Source: an uncultured Odoribacter sp.
Lineage (GTDB): Bacteria > Bacteroidota > Bacteroidia > Bacteroidales > Marinifilaceae
DNA length: 64,000 nt
Direction: 5' to 3'
Assembly (NCBI GenBank): GCA_944321145.1
Contig: CALUKF010000005.1
Coordinates: 36,378-100,377, forward strand
Made by a program: the position numbers and the translations under genes. The notes beneath the pieces are model-generated. The model saw nothing but the letters and a program-made list of their open reading frames with translations. It ran no database searches and had not been told where the DNA came from. Below, piece by piece: positions 1 through 8,351 of this stretch; the first letter of the stretch is position 1, and each line of letters begins with the position of its first letter.

Positions 1-764
1 ATTATGATCCTATTATTTCTGGGAAAAGCTCTGAGGATGAATTTCTTTTGAATAGGACTTGCCGGATGAATTATTATGCGGTAAAGGCATTGGAAGCGCG
101 AGTTTATTTGTGGTATGGAGAAAATGATGCAGCCTATAATGCAGCAATAGAAGTTATTAACGCTTGCGATGAGGAGGGGAATAAAATATTTGATATAGCT
201 TCAATTAAAGATGCTTTTTCTACTTCTGATTATACAATTGTGCCTGAGCAAATATTCGGGTTGTACGATCATCAGTTAACGGATAAATATACAACTTACT
301 TTTCAAATGGAACCTTATATAAAGGAAATGATAGCAAGGAAATTATGAGTGATTTGTATGGTAATACAGGAACTGATTTGCGGGAGTTGAATTTATGGGA
401 ATTGCAAGTTTTGATAAATGATGAACGCTATACGCTTAAGAAATATGATAAAGCTAAGCAACTTCCTTTAATTCGTTTGAGTGAACTTTATTTTATTGCA
501 ATAGAAACAGCTCCTGCAGAACAAGCCCAGTCATTATGGGATAGTTTTTTGGAATCTAGAGTCTTGTCGTTGGAAGAACTGCCAGTAGAGTCGAAAGCGA
601 AATCTGAAAAAATACTGCAGGAATTCAGGAAAGAGTTTTATGGAGAGGGGCAGTTATTCTATATGTATAAACGTTATAATTCTCCTCGTGAGGATATCCT
701 TTTTGCGGATCCTCGTTTAGTGGTTAATTACATATTGCCATTGCCAAAAACAGAATTGAAGTAA
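1..764 (+). CDS. RagB/SusD family outer membrane lipoprotein, 5' end outside the window
   Basis: The reading frame is open from base 3, so this is the C-terminal part (about 254 residues) of a gene that starts upstream. It carries the SusD hallmarks seen in the two complete copies further on: a block reading MNYYAVKALEARVYLW early, LPLIRLSELYFIAIE in the middle and FYGEGQLFYMYKR near the end, followed by a terminal LPLP motif. SusD-family proteins are surface lipoproteins with TPR-like helices that cap a SusC channel and help bind its ligand. The gene precedes a DUF4843 lipoprotein and a PKD-like lipoprotein, the same order as at 38-42 kb and 58-62 kb. It is AT-rich compared with the genes after 5.2 kb. 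The partner susC must lie left of the window. Confidence 0.93.
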   Translation, partial: YDPIISGKSSEDEFLLNRTCRMNYYAVKALEARVYLWYGENDAAYNAAIEVINACDEEGNKIFDIASIKDAFSTSDYTIVPEQIFGLYDHQLTDKYTTYFSNGTLYKGNDSKEIMSDLYGNTGTDLRELNLWELQVLINDERYTLKKYDKAKQLPLIRLSELYFIAIETAPAEQAQSLWDSFLESRVLSLEELPVESKAKSEKILQEFRKEFYGEGQLFYMYKRYNSPREDILFADPRLVVNYILPLPKTELK

Positions 765-784
765 TAGCGTAAAAAGAGAATATT

Positions 785-1543
785 ATGAACTGGAAAATTT
801 TAGGGACTGTGGCATTCGTTGTTTTAGCAGCCTGCCAAAATGAGCAATATATGGTGTATGAGGATGATGCCCGTTTGCAATTTGGGCCAACACCTGATAA
901 AATCTATACAGCGCAATCTTCTTATGAAGATACATTGAAGAATTTTTCCTTCTTGTCAGTACCCTCTGATAAGAAAGTGGACACGGTATATTTTGATCTT
1001 TATTGCATGGGAAGGGTTAGTGATGTAGATCGACCGTATAAATTGGAACAGGTAGTGCTAGATAGCGTCACTAATGCAGAAGCTGGTGTGCATTTTATGG
1101 ATTTTGATGATCCGAATTTAGAAGACATGTATGTGATGCCGGCGCATAGTTCACATGCGTTAGTGCCTGTAATAGTTTTAAAAGACACTTCTTTATCAAG
1201 CAAAGAATATGTGCTAGAGTTCAAAATAAAAGAAAACGAATATTTTAAATTAGGAGATTCTACATTAATGTGGCGCCGTTTGATTGTTGCCGATGTTGTT
1301 GTCAAACCTACATTATGGTCGGATGCATTGTTTGGCAGATATAGCAAAGTAAAGCATCGTTTTATGCAAGATCAGACAGGAATGTTGTGGGATGATGAAG
1401 ACATTAAGGCGGCTACTTCTGATGTATCCATGCAGTATTATTGGCAAGGTCGTTTCCAGAAGTTGCTTCATGACTATAATAATGACCCTGCAAATGAAGA
1501 TGTACCTCTGAGAGATGAAGAGGGGGTATTGGTGGAATTTTAA
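785..1543 (+). CDS. DUF4843 domain lipoprotein
   Basis: A 252-residue secreted lipoprotein. The N-terminus is a short hydrophobic stretch ending in a lipobox (VLAAC, cysteine near residue 16), followed by NEQYMVYEDDARLQF. The body resembles the DUF4843 proteins at 39976-40779 and 59968-60753: a segment on a preceding Ig-like fold (VDTVYFDLYCMGRVSDVDRPYKL), then a block with AEAGVHFMDFDDP, and a C-terminal part with ALFGRYSKVKHRFM. It starts 20 bases after the SusD stop and runs into the PKD-like gene, so all are probably one transcript. The molecular role of DUF4843 is unknown; from its position it is probably an accessory surface subunit of the SusC/SusD complex. Confidence 0.88.
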   Translation: MNWKILGTVAFVVLAACQNEQYMVYEDDARLQFGPTPDKIYTAQSSYEDTLKNFSFLSVPSDKKVDTVYFDLYCMGRVSDVDRPYKLEQVVLDSVTNAEAGVHFMDFDDPNLEDMYVMPAHSSHALVPVIVLKDTSLSSKEYVLEFKIKENEYFKLGDSTLMWRRLIVADVVVKPTLWSDALFGRYSKVKHRFMQDQTGMLWDDEDIKAATSDVSMQYYWQGRFQKLLHDYNNDPANEDVPLRDEEGVLVEF

Positions 1544-1560
1544 TATTAAAAATAATAGAA

Positions 1561-3105
1561 ATGATAGATATGATGAAAAGATTGTGGACAATATGGATGA
1601 GTTTGTTGCTGATTTCTTGTTTTCAAGATCAAGGAAATTATAACTATGTTGATAATGAACTAATTCAAATATCTGGAATTTTAGATCGGTATACCGTAGT
1701 TCAATTTGTTGATACGCTGAGCCTAAATCCGGAAATAACTTCAAATTATGCAGATGCGGATTTTGATTATATTTATTGGGTGTACGATGAAAATTTACCG
1801 TCTGAGAGTCCAGACACGCTTTCTGTAGGTACTAAAAATTTGGAGAATTATATTGTAGGGCTTGAATCTAAGGTTTATAAACTGATTTTTCAAGTGACAA
1901 ATACGAAAACTGGTGTTCAGGCTTTTCATGAATCTGAGTTAAATGTAACAACTTCTTCCAATCATGGTTGGTATATTTTTAAAAGTTCGAATGGACTGTG
2001 TGACCTGGATTTTTACAATATGTCTGGAGAGAAGTCGGAAGATGTGTTATTGTTATCTTCAGGGCGGCAATTAGAAGGAGAGCGGGCAGAGCGTTTGACA
2101 GTAGGTACGAATTATGCAGATCCGTTTGACTATGATGAAGGAACGAATACATTTAAAAAGACAACAGTACTTTTTCCTGTCAGCGATAAAGATGCCAAAG
2201 CTGTAAAATTATCTACGGGTAAAATTCTGAATGACTTCTCAGAAATGTTTTTGGAAGCACCTGCAGAACCTTATGCTCCTGGAATGGCTTTTGCAGGAGC
2301 GATGGCTCAGTTTATTACGAATAATGGGCAAGTGTATTATTATTGGCCTTACACTTCTGCGATGAGTAAATTTGCGGCAAAGTTGGAATTTAATTCGGAT
2401 TTTGAGCCTTATCGTTTATCTAAATACATAATGTATGCGACTCCCAATCCCATCGCTTTTGATGAACTGTCCTCTAGCTTTGTTTCTATTCCAGGGAACA
2501 GTACTTATTTGATAGGAATGGTAGATGGAACAGGAACAGAATTGTCTGCGACGGAAAATAATATGGATTTATTATGGGCCGGTAGTAAAGGGTTATATGA
2601 CATAGAGCACTACGCAATCATGTCAGACAAAGAGGATGCCTCTCAAAAATATATGGCTTTCCTTACTTGTCTTGGAAATACTGCAACGATAAAATTGGAT
2701 TGTTTGCTTTCGGATGATCCTTTATATAGCGCAAGCTTGTTTGCTTTGAATCATTCTACGACAAAATTTCTGTATTTTGTATCAGAAAACAAAGTATATG
2801 CAAGAAGTATTGCAGCTATTCCTGGGGTAAATTCTGTATTAGATTTGGAACTTCCTAAGGGCGAGATTGCTTTCTTGAAGCATATTTATTGTAATGATTA
2901 TGCAAATCCGGCAAATTCTATGAATAAGTTATTGGTAGGTGCGATAAATGGAGATGCTTATGAAATTAAAGGATATGACTTGGATGCAGGAGGACGTCCG
3001 GCGAGTGCACAAGCTTCTTTGCATTTCACTGGAAATGGTTGCCCGGGAGACGTATTATTCGTGTTTCCAGGTATTACGTCTACTACATTTGTTCCATCAT
3101 ATTGA
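1561..3105 (+). CDS. PKD-like family surface lipoprotein
   Basis: About 510 residues with a signal peptide ending in a lipobox (LLLISC) followed by FQDQGNYNYVDN, the opening typical of PKD-like lipoproteins in SusCD cassettes (the copy at 60758 has CYEDLGNYDY at the same point). An Ig/PKD-like domain fills roughly residues 35-125, and the rest looks like repeated beta-rich blades, with no recognisable catalytic motif. The start could also be the ATG at 1570 or 1573, which gives a cleaner signal peptide; 17 bases separate it from the DUF4843 gene. It is the third member of the conserved susD-DUF4843-PKD order. Function beyond probable surface ligand binding is inference. Confidence 0.85.
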   Translation: MIDMMKRLWTIWMSLLLISCFQDQGNYNYVDNELIQISGILDRYTVVQFVDTLSLNPEITSNYADADFDYIYWVYDENLPSESPDTLSVGTKNLENYIVGLESKVYKLIFQVTNTKTGVQAFHESELNVTTSSNHGWYIFKSSNGLCDLDFYNMSGEKSEDVLLLSSGRQLEGERAERLTVGTNYADPFDYDEGTNTFKKTTVLFPVSDKDAKAVKLSTGKILNDFSEMFLEAPAEPYAPGMAFAGAMAQFITNNGQVYYYWPYTSAMSKFAAKLEFNSDFEPYRLSKYIMYATPNPIAFDELSSSFVSIPGNSTYLIGMVDGTGTELSATENNMDLLWAGSKGLYDIEHYAIMSDKEDASQKYMAFLTCLGNTATIKLDCLLSDDPLYSASLFALNHSTTKFLYFVSENKVYARSIAAIPGVNSVLDLELPKGEIAFLKHIYCNDYANPANSMNKLLVGAINGDAYEIKGYDLDAGGRPASAQASLHFTGNGCPGDVLFVFPGITSTTFVPSY

Positions 3106-3148
3106 TAAAATAGAATTAATGTACAACAATGTCTAATAAATTGATATT

Positions 3149-4213
3149 ATGAGAAAACTTTTATTTTTGAATTTAGTTATGTTGTTTTGGCTACTGCCTG
3201 TGGCAGGTGCTTTGGGACAACAAAAAGTAGAAATCCGTTATGAGGAAAATTATGCCGAGGCATTAAAGAAAGTCGGCTCTAAGAAGCGTGATTTATTATT
3301 AGTTTTTTGTGAACAAAAAGGGCATCCTGATTGCGCCAAGATGGATAATTATACATTAAAAATACGCCAAGTATGTGATTTCCTTAATGAAAACTTCATC
3401 AATGTACGAATGGATGTTACAATTCCCGAACATGAGAACTTTATTAAAGAACATGCGCTATACATGTATCCAACTTTTCTAGTGTTAGATAAAAATGGCG
3501 AAGAAGTTGGATGTTTTTGCGGGTATAATAATCCGGAAGTTTTTTTAGAAAAGTTGCAGTATGCCATGAATCCGGTACATGCCATAAAGAATTGCTTGGC
3601 AACTTTTGAAAATTTTCGGACAACGATGAATGCTAAAGCATGTTTGGAAGCCTATTATCAAGCTGGACGAATTGGCGAAATGGTAGAATTCTTAAGGAAG
3701 ATCTATTATATTTTTCCTCCAGAGGACAGATTTTCTCCTGCCATGTGGAAATACGTGAAGTTGGCATTATTGGATGTGAATTCCCCAATTTTTGCTAATT
3801 TTCTAAATGAAAAATATATGGCTAATTATTATCTTGGCAAAACTATTGTAGACGAGACATTGTCAAAGGCAATGAGGCAGTATGCGTTGTGGTATGTTTC
3901 AGGTCAATTAAAACAAGTGAATGATGCTCAGGCATTATCCTTGATTGGTCGTTTGGGATTAATTGACGATCAAAACGCTGCTTCTTATTATATTGTTACT
4001 GCATGTACTTTATATGCACAAAGAGAAATTACAGGACGTGGCTATGAAAACATTCTGAATTATCTGTCAGTAGAAAAAGTATGTGCTTTAGCAGAGGAAG
4101 ATCGGGAATTTGTTTACTGCTTTTTGAAAAGTATAAAAGGGATGCCTAAGAAATTAATGGACAATTATGAAAAGGAATGGAAATCTTATTTTGAAAAACA
4201 ATTGGCAATATAA
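3149..4213 (+). CDS. periplasmic thioredoxin-fold protein lacking the CxxC pair
   Basis: 354 residues with a signal peptide (MRKLLFLNLVMLFWLLPVAGA). Residues about 28-130 have a thioredoxin-like pattern: LLLVFCEQKGHPDCAKMDN where the active site should be, then NFINVRMDV, and YMYPTFLVLDKNGEEVG with the conserved cis-proline region (YPTF). The redox site is not CxxC: two cysteines are separated by seven residues, and the one before AKMD aligns with the second, resolving cysteine of a normal site. The remaining 220 residues are helical and unrecognised. It lies 43 bases after the PKD gene and 12 bases before a second thioredoxin with a normal site, so the pair may work together in the periplasm. 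A non-redox or altered-redox role is inference. Confidence 0.8.
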   Translation: MRKLLFLNLVMLFWLLPVAGALGQQKVEIRYEENYAEALKKVGSKKRDLLLVFCEQKGHPDCAKMDNYTLKIRQVCDFLNENFINVRMDVTIPEHENFIKEHALYMYPTFLVLDKNGEEVGCFCGYNNPEVFLEKLQYAMNPVHAIKNCLATFENFRTTMNAKACLEAYYQAGRIGEMVEFLRKIYYIFPPEDRFSPAMWKYVKLALLDVNSPIFANFLNEKYMANYYLGKTIVDETLSKAMRQYALWYVSGQLKQVNDAQALSLIGRLGLIDDQNAASYYIVTACTLYAQREITGRGYENILNYLSVEKVCALAEEDREFVYCFLKSIKGMPKKLMDNYEKEWKSYFEKQLAI

Positions 4214-4225
4214 TATTTAGATATC

Positions 4226-4927
4226 ATGAAAAAGATAGTTTTAGTAGTTTGTATTTTGATAGCAGCTTTTTCTCATTTGGAAGCCCAGGAGGTACGTTTT
4301 CAAAATCTTCCCTTCTCGGAAGTATTGGAATTAGCTAAAGAGCAGAATAAAATGATTTTTGTGGATTGTTATACCTCATGGTGTGGGCCTTGTCGATTTA
4401 TGACTGATAGTATTTTTACGACGAAACGTTGTGGAGATTATTTTAATGAACATTTTATTTCTGTGAAGTATGATATGGAGAAACCTGAGGCGGATGGTTT
4501 TAAAGAAAGATATACCGCATCATCTTTCCCGACATTCTATTTTTTGTCTCCTCAGGGAGAGGTCATGCATAGGATGGTTGGGGCGTCTCAGACTGTAGAG
4601 GCGTGGTTAGAACGAGTAGATGCTGCTGTACAAGAAGGCTGGCAGTTGGATCATCTACGTCAAAATTTTCGAAAGGAAGCTAATCAGAACAATTTGAAGG
4701 CTTATTTGAACGGTTTGATAAAGATTCGTTTTAGTGAAGGAATTTCTGATCTGTTTGTTGAACTTTTCAAGAGAAGTGCAGATAAAATCAATTTCTTGTA
4801 TGACCATAAAGAATTTATAGTAAGGTATTTGTCGGAAAGGCAAATGAAAACCTTTCTGCAAGCGATAGCAAGTTGTGATGGATATTTGCCTGAAATGAAC
4901 TTAGTATTTGAAGGAGTTCCTCTTTAA
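4226..4927 (+). CDS. periplasmic thioredoxin family protein (WCGPC)
   Basis: 233 residues: signal peptide MKKIVLVVCILIAAFSHLEAQ, then a thioredoxin fold at about residues 25-135 with the classical active site SWCGPCRFM (Cys53 and Cys56) and a cis-proline segment SSFPTFYFLSP. The last 100 residues form a helical tail similar in layout to that of the preceding gene. Members of this family reduce or shuffle disulfides outside the cytoplasm. It is the last gene of the AT-rich cassette and is followed by a terminator-like hairpin at 4959. The two complete cassettes later in the window have no thioredoxin, so this pair is specific to the first cassette. Confidence 0.9.
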   Translation: MKKIVLVVCILIAAFSHLEAQEVRFQNLPFSEVLELAKEQNKMIFVDCYTSWCGPCRFMTDSIFTTKRCGDYFNEHFISVKYDMEKPEADGFKERYTASSFPTFYFLSPQGEVMHRMVGASQTVEAWLERVDAAVQEGWQLDHLRQNFRKEANQNNLKAYLNGLIKIRFSEGISDLFVELFKRSADKINFLYDHKEFIVRYLSERQMKTFLQAIASCDGYLPEMNLVFEGVPL

Positions 4928-4958
4928 ATAATTTGGTAGTTATTTTCTTAATGAGGCC

Positions 4959-4990
4959 GACCCAAAAGTTTGAGTTGGTCTCTTTTTATT
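4959..4990 (+). terminator. probable terminator after the first SusD cassette
   Basis: GACC(C)AA pairs with TTGGTC around a short loop, with one bulged base, and is followed by TCTTTTTATTT. It lies 31 bases after the thioredoxin stop, where a terminator is expected. Its left arm, GACCCAAAAG (4959-4968), is also complemented exactly by CTTTTGGGTC at 5046-5055, so the whole 100-base stretch can form an alternative larger stem. Confidence 0.55.
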
Positions 4991-5033
4991 TGTACTACTG
5001 ATGGAGTCTCAATACAAATATCCCATTCTCAGA

Positions 5034-5066
5034 AGGGTGAAATTCCTTTTGGGTCACCCTCTTTTA
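5034..5066. terminator. second hairpin in the 4.93-5.2 kb gap
   Basis: AGGGTGA (5034-5040) pairs with TCACCCT (5054-5060) and is followed by CTTTTAGG. The right side overlaps the CTTTTGGGTC element that mirrors 4959-4968. It could be a second terminator or one end of an old inserted element; no gene lies between the two arms. Confidence 0.4.
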
Positions 5067-5149
5067 GGTCAAATATTATGCTTGTGTTTGTAATGGTTCT
5101 TGTTGAAAATAGTTGAGAGCGGAATGATTGGAAAATTCTGTCCGAGCGT

Positions 5150-5179
5150 TGCATTCCCGTAAATATTGTGCTACCTTTG
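5150..5179 (+). promoter_or_regulatory. Bacteroides-type promoter of the first AAA/PD-(D/E)XK gene
   Basis: TTG at 5150-5152, 19 bases, then TACCTTTG at 5172-5179. This matches the Bacteroides vegetative promoter form. It places the transcript start near 5184, after the upstream in-frame codons beginning at 5128, which supports the start at 5206. Confidence 0.7.
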
Positions 5180-5205
5180 TGACATCAAGCAATAACATGA
5201 TACTT

Positions 5206-6945
5206 ATGGCAACGAAGAGAATACCTTACGGCATTAGCGATTTTCAGCGTCTTTTGGAGGATGATTATTATTATGTGGACAAGACCCGTTTTATTGAAGA
5301 GATTGAAAAATCCCCCAGCTTTCTTTTCTTGATTCGCCCGAGGAGGTTTGGAAAGTCGCTGTTCCTGAATATGCTGAAGCTGTATTATGACATCAACACG
5401 CGCGACCAGTTCGACCAGTCGTTCGGGAAATATTATATCGGGCAACACCCCACGCCGGAGCACAATTCCTACTTGATATTGAGCTTCAACTTCGCGCAGG
5501 TGAACCCGGCTCCGGAGGTGTTGTTGCAATCTTTTGAGGAACATGCGGCATTGTGCTTTAAGGATTTCAACGAAAAGTATGCCCACCTGTTAGGGGAAGA
5601 CTATTTGGAGGGGTATGAAAAGACGGTGAATGCCGAGAACCGTCTGGAGTACGTCGCTTTGTGCTGCAAGCAGAGGAATCTGCCTGTTTACCTGATTATC
5701 GACGAGTATGACAACTTTACCAACGTGGTACTCTCGAAATATGGGCATAGCCGTTACCACGACTTGACGCACGAGGCGGGCTTTTTCCGTTTCTTTTTCA
5801 ATAAAATCAAAGGGGCGACAACGGATGTCGGGGCATCGTTTAAGCGGATGTTCATTAGCGGCGTGTCGCCGGTGACGTTGGATGATGTGACGAGCGGTTT
5901 CAACATTGCTTCAATGATTACGCTGGATCCGCGTTTCAATGAAGTGCTGGGTTTCACGGAGGGGGAGGTGCGGGAGATGCTGGAATATTACAAGGCGGAA
6001 GGCAAGTGGGACGGCAACACGGACGAAGTATTAGCTGTCATGCGGGAATGGTATGACAATTATTGCTTTGCCGAAGATTGTACGGATGTGAAGATGTATA
6101 ACCCGGACATGGTGCTCTACTTTGTGAATTACCTCACGGCGAACAAAGCAATGCCCAAAATACTTGTGGACAACAATGTGCGGACGGATTACAAGAAATT
6201 GAAATACTTGATTTTCTTGGACAAGCATTTGAATGGCAACTTTTCGCGCATCAAACAGATAGCGGAGGAGGGAAAAATCAAGGCAAACATTCAAAACGGT
6301 TTCCCGGCAGAGAACTTGATTGATCCGGACAATTTTATCTCTTTGCTTTTTTATTTTGGCATTCTGACCATCGACCGAATAGAGCGTGGCAAACCGGTAT
6401 TGCGGGTGCCGAACTTGACGATACGTCAGGTGTTGTTCTCGTATGTTGAACAGGGTTATTACGAAGCCGGGATATTCAAAATGAAGATGTTGCAATTCGA
6501 TGATTTGATGTCCGGCATGGCTTACGACGGGGATTGGCGGCCAGTGTTCGAGTACTTTGCCGAGGAGGTGCGCAACCAAACGGGCATCCGTGATTACATT
6601 GAGGGGGAGAAGGCGATTCAGACATTGCATCTCGTGTACATGAATTTGACGAACTATTTCGTCATTTTCCCAGAGCAGGAAATGGCGAAAGGCTTCTCCG
6701 ACTTATGGATGTCGCCGAATTTCTTGAATCATCCGGAGATGCAGTACTGTTATGTGGTGGAGTTCAAATACCTGCGGCATGAGGCGACGGACGAAGAGGT
6801 GGCGGCGAAGTTGGATGAAGCCCGCACCCAGCTCCAGCAATATTCCCACGATACCAAATACGAAAAGGTCAAAGGGCACACCACGCTGAAACGTATTGCC
6901 GTGGTGTACCGTGCATGGGAGCTTGCCGCTTTGGAGGAGTGTTAA
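5206..6945 (+). CDS. AAA-ATPase-like / PD-(D/E)XK nuclease-fold protein, copy 1
   Basis: 579 residues. The N-terminal half (AAA-ATPase_like family) has a P-loop-like FLIRPRRFGKSLFL at about residues 41-54 and a Walker B-like VYLIIDEYDNF near residue 165. The C-terminal part (DUF1703, PD-(D/E)XK superfamily) has GFSDLWMSP followed by YCYVVEFKYL, giving the D...ExK signature. The start matches the paralogue at 36197-37939 (both begin MATK[RK]IPYGISDFQ) and lies downstream of a clear promoter; the longer frame from 5128 would begin upstream of that promoter. The gene stands alone between terminators. Such proteins are abundant in Bacteroidales but of unknown function; nuclease activity here is inferred from fold motifs only. 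Confidence 0.9.
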   Translation: MATKRIPYGISDFQRLLEDDYYYVDKTRFIEEIEKSPSFLFLIRPRRFGKSLFLNMLKLYYDINTRDQFDQSFGKYYIGQHPTPEHNSYLILSFNFAQVNPAPEVLLQSFEEHAALCFKDFNEKYAHLLGEDYLEGYEKTVNAENRLEYVALCCKQRNLPVYLIIDEYDNFTNVVLSKYGHSRYHDLTHEAGFFRFFFNKIKGATTDVGASFKRMFISGVSPVTLDDVTSGFNIASMITLDPRFNEVLGFTEGEVREMLEYYKAEGKWDGNTDEVLAVMREWYDNYCFAEDCTDVKMYNPDMVLYFVNYLTANKAMPKILVDNNVRTDYKKLKYLIFLDKHLNGNFSRIKQIAEEGKIKANIQNGFPAENLIDPDNFISLLFYFGILTIDRIERGKPVLRVPNLTIRQVLFSYVEQGYYEAGIFKMKMLQFDDLMSGMAYDGDWRPVFEYFAEEVRNQTGIRDYIEGEKAIQTLHLVYMNLTNYFVIFPEQEMAKGFSDLWMSPNFLNHPEMQYCYVVEFKYLRHEATDEEVAAKLDEARTQLQQYSHDTKYEKVKGHTTLKRIAVVYRAWELAALEEC

Positions 6946-6954
6946 TGACGGCAT

Positions 6955-6989
6955 TTTGTTTAGAGGTGGCGGTTTAAATTCTATATTTG
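6955..6989 (+). promoter_or_regulatory. promoter of the metallophosphoesterase gene
   Basis: TATATTTG at 6982-6989 is an exact TAnnTTTG box 20 bases before the start at 7010. The nearest TTTG is 6955-6958, with a 23-base spacer that is a little longer than usual. Confidence 0.55.
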
Positions 6990-7009
6990 CAATAAAAATT
7001 CATAGGGAA

Positions 7010-8152
7010 ATGAGAACGGTATTTACATTGCTTTGGACGTGCCTGTTGATGCAGCCCGCGTGGGCGCAGGAAAGCAGGATTTTCCGCACGCAGCCTTATC
7101 TGCAAAGTCCGGTGGATGGCGGCGTGACGGTCACTTGGTTAACACATGTGCCGGTTTACAGCTGGGTGGAGTATGGCACGGACATGGCGCATTTGTCGGT
7201 CGCCCGGACGCTGCTGGACGGGCAGGCACTCTGTAACAATAAGATTCACCGGATACGCCTTTCCGGCTTGGAAGGAGGGAAAACGTATTATTACCGGGTG
7301 TGTTCACGGGAGATTCTGGCTTATGGTGCTTACAGCAAGACGTTTGGCAATACGGCGCGGTCGGAGTTCCACACGTTCCGCCTGCCGGAGGAGGACGAGA
7401 CGGATTTCACGGCACTCATCTTTAACGATGTGCATAAACAGTTCAAGACAATCGATGCCCTTTATGAGCAGGTGAAGGATTGCGGGTATGATTTTGTCAT
7501 TTTCAATGGCGACGTGATTGACGACCCTGCCAATGAGCGGGAGGCGGTGGAAGCACTCATGCATTACAACGAGACGGTGGGGGCTGCGGATGTGCCGGTG
7601 TTCTACCTGCGGGGGAATCATGAAATCCGCAATGCTTATTCCATCGGGTTGCGGGATTTGCTGGAGTATGTGCATGGCAAGACTTACGGGGCGTTCAATT
7701 GGGGAGATACGCGTTTTGTGATGCTGGATTGTGGGGAGGACAAACCCGACGACCATTGGGTGTATTACGGGCTGAACGATTTTTCGGGTTTGCGTGAGGA
7801 GCAGGTGGGTTTTCTGGAGGAGGAGTTGAAGTCGAAGCCTTTCCGCCGGGCTGCCAAACGGGTGCTTGTGCACCATATTCCGCTTTATGGTAATGATTAC
7901 GACTATAATCCTTGTCTGGAGTTGTGGGGCGCGATGCTGGAAAAAGCGCCGTTCAATGTTTCCCTGAATGCGCATACGCACGTATATGCTTATCATCCGA
8001 AAGGGAGCCTGGGGAACAACTATCCCGTCTTTATTGGCGGAGGCTATGACTTGGACGACGCGACGGTGATGGTGCTCACGAAGCGGGGCGATGTGCTGAA
8101 GCTGAAAGTCTTGAATGTCCAAGGTGAGGTGTTGAAGGAAATGGAGTTGTAA
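7010..8152 (+). CDS. secreted calcineurin-like metallophosphoesterase with purple-acid-phosphatase N-domain
   Basis: 380 residues with a signal peptide (MRTVFTLLWTCLLMQPAWAQ). Residues about 25-125 look like the fibronectin-type N-domain of purple acid phosphatases (VTVTWLTHVPVYSWVEYG, then KTYYYRVCSRE). The catalytic domain shows the metal-binding set in order: FNDVH (Asp140, His142), FNGDVIDD (Asp168), LRGNHE (Asn203, His204), VLVHHIPLYG and NAHTHVYAY. It should hydrolyse phosphoesters in the periplasm or at the cell surface; the substrate is not evident. The start was chosen for its signal peptide and position after a promoter; the longer frame from 6896 overlaps the previous gene. No operon partner is seen. 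Confidence 0.92.
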   Translation: MRTVFTLLWTCLLMQPAWAQESRIFRTQPYLQSPVDGGVTVTWLTHVPVYSWVEYGTDMAHLSVARTLLDGQALCNNKIHRIRLSGLEGGKTYYYRVCSREILAYGAYSKTFGNTARSEFHTFRLPEEDETDFTALIFNDVHKQFKTIDALYEQVKDCGYDFVIFNGDVIDDPANEREAVEALMHYNETVGAADVPVFYLRGNHEIRNAYSIGLRDLLEYVHGKTYGAFNWGDTRFVMLDCGEDKPDDHWVYYGLNDFSGLREEQVGFLEEELKSKPFRRAAKRVLVHHIPLYGNDYDYNPCLELWGAMLEKAPFNVSLNAHTHVYAYHPKGSLGNNYPVFIGGGYDLDDATVMVLTKRGDVLKLKVLNVQGEVLKEMEL

Positions 8153-8300
8153 TTGTAGTCGCTTCTAGGACGGTGCCGTCCGGCAAATGCTACGGCAGGG
8201 ATGGGTGGCACCTTTTTGCAGTCTGACAGGGAAATAGTCGGTAGAAGCATGAAAATTCATTAGTGCATGCTTGCTTGGGAGAAGTTTTTCGTGTTTTGCT

Positions 8301-8330
8301 TTTGATTTTGCCGATTTTATATTACCTTTG
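8301..8330 (+). promoter_or_regulatory. promoter of the DUF177-rpmF transcript
   Basis: TTTG at 8301-8304, 18 bases, TACCTTTG at 8323-8330. It implies a transcript start near 8335, so the DUF177 start must lie downstream of the first in-frame ATG at 8271. The 150 bases to its left (8153-8300) hold a small palindrome GGACGG/CCGTCC at 8168-8181 and a GGTGCC/GGCACC pair (8172-8177 and 8207-8212) followed by five T, perhaps a weak terminator. Confidence 0.7.
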
Positions 8331-8351
8331 CGGCGTTTTATTCCAAAGGAC

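Noticed and set aside
3336..3365. Assigning full thioredoxin activity to the gene at 3149.
   Set aside because: The CxxC pair is missing; only a thioredoxin-like fold is supported.
5128..5205. 26 additional N-terminal codons for the first AAA/PD-(D/E)XK protein.
   Set aside because: They overlap the promoter at 5150-5179, and the paralogue begins at the position equivalent to 5206.
8271..8351. 27 additional N-terminal codons for the DUF177 protein.
   Set aside because: The promoter at 8301-8330 lies inside them.
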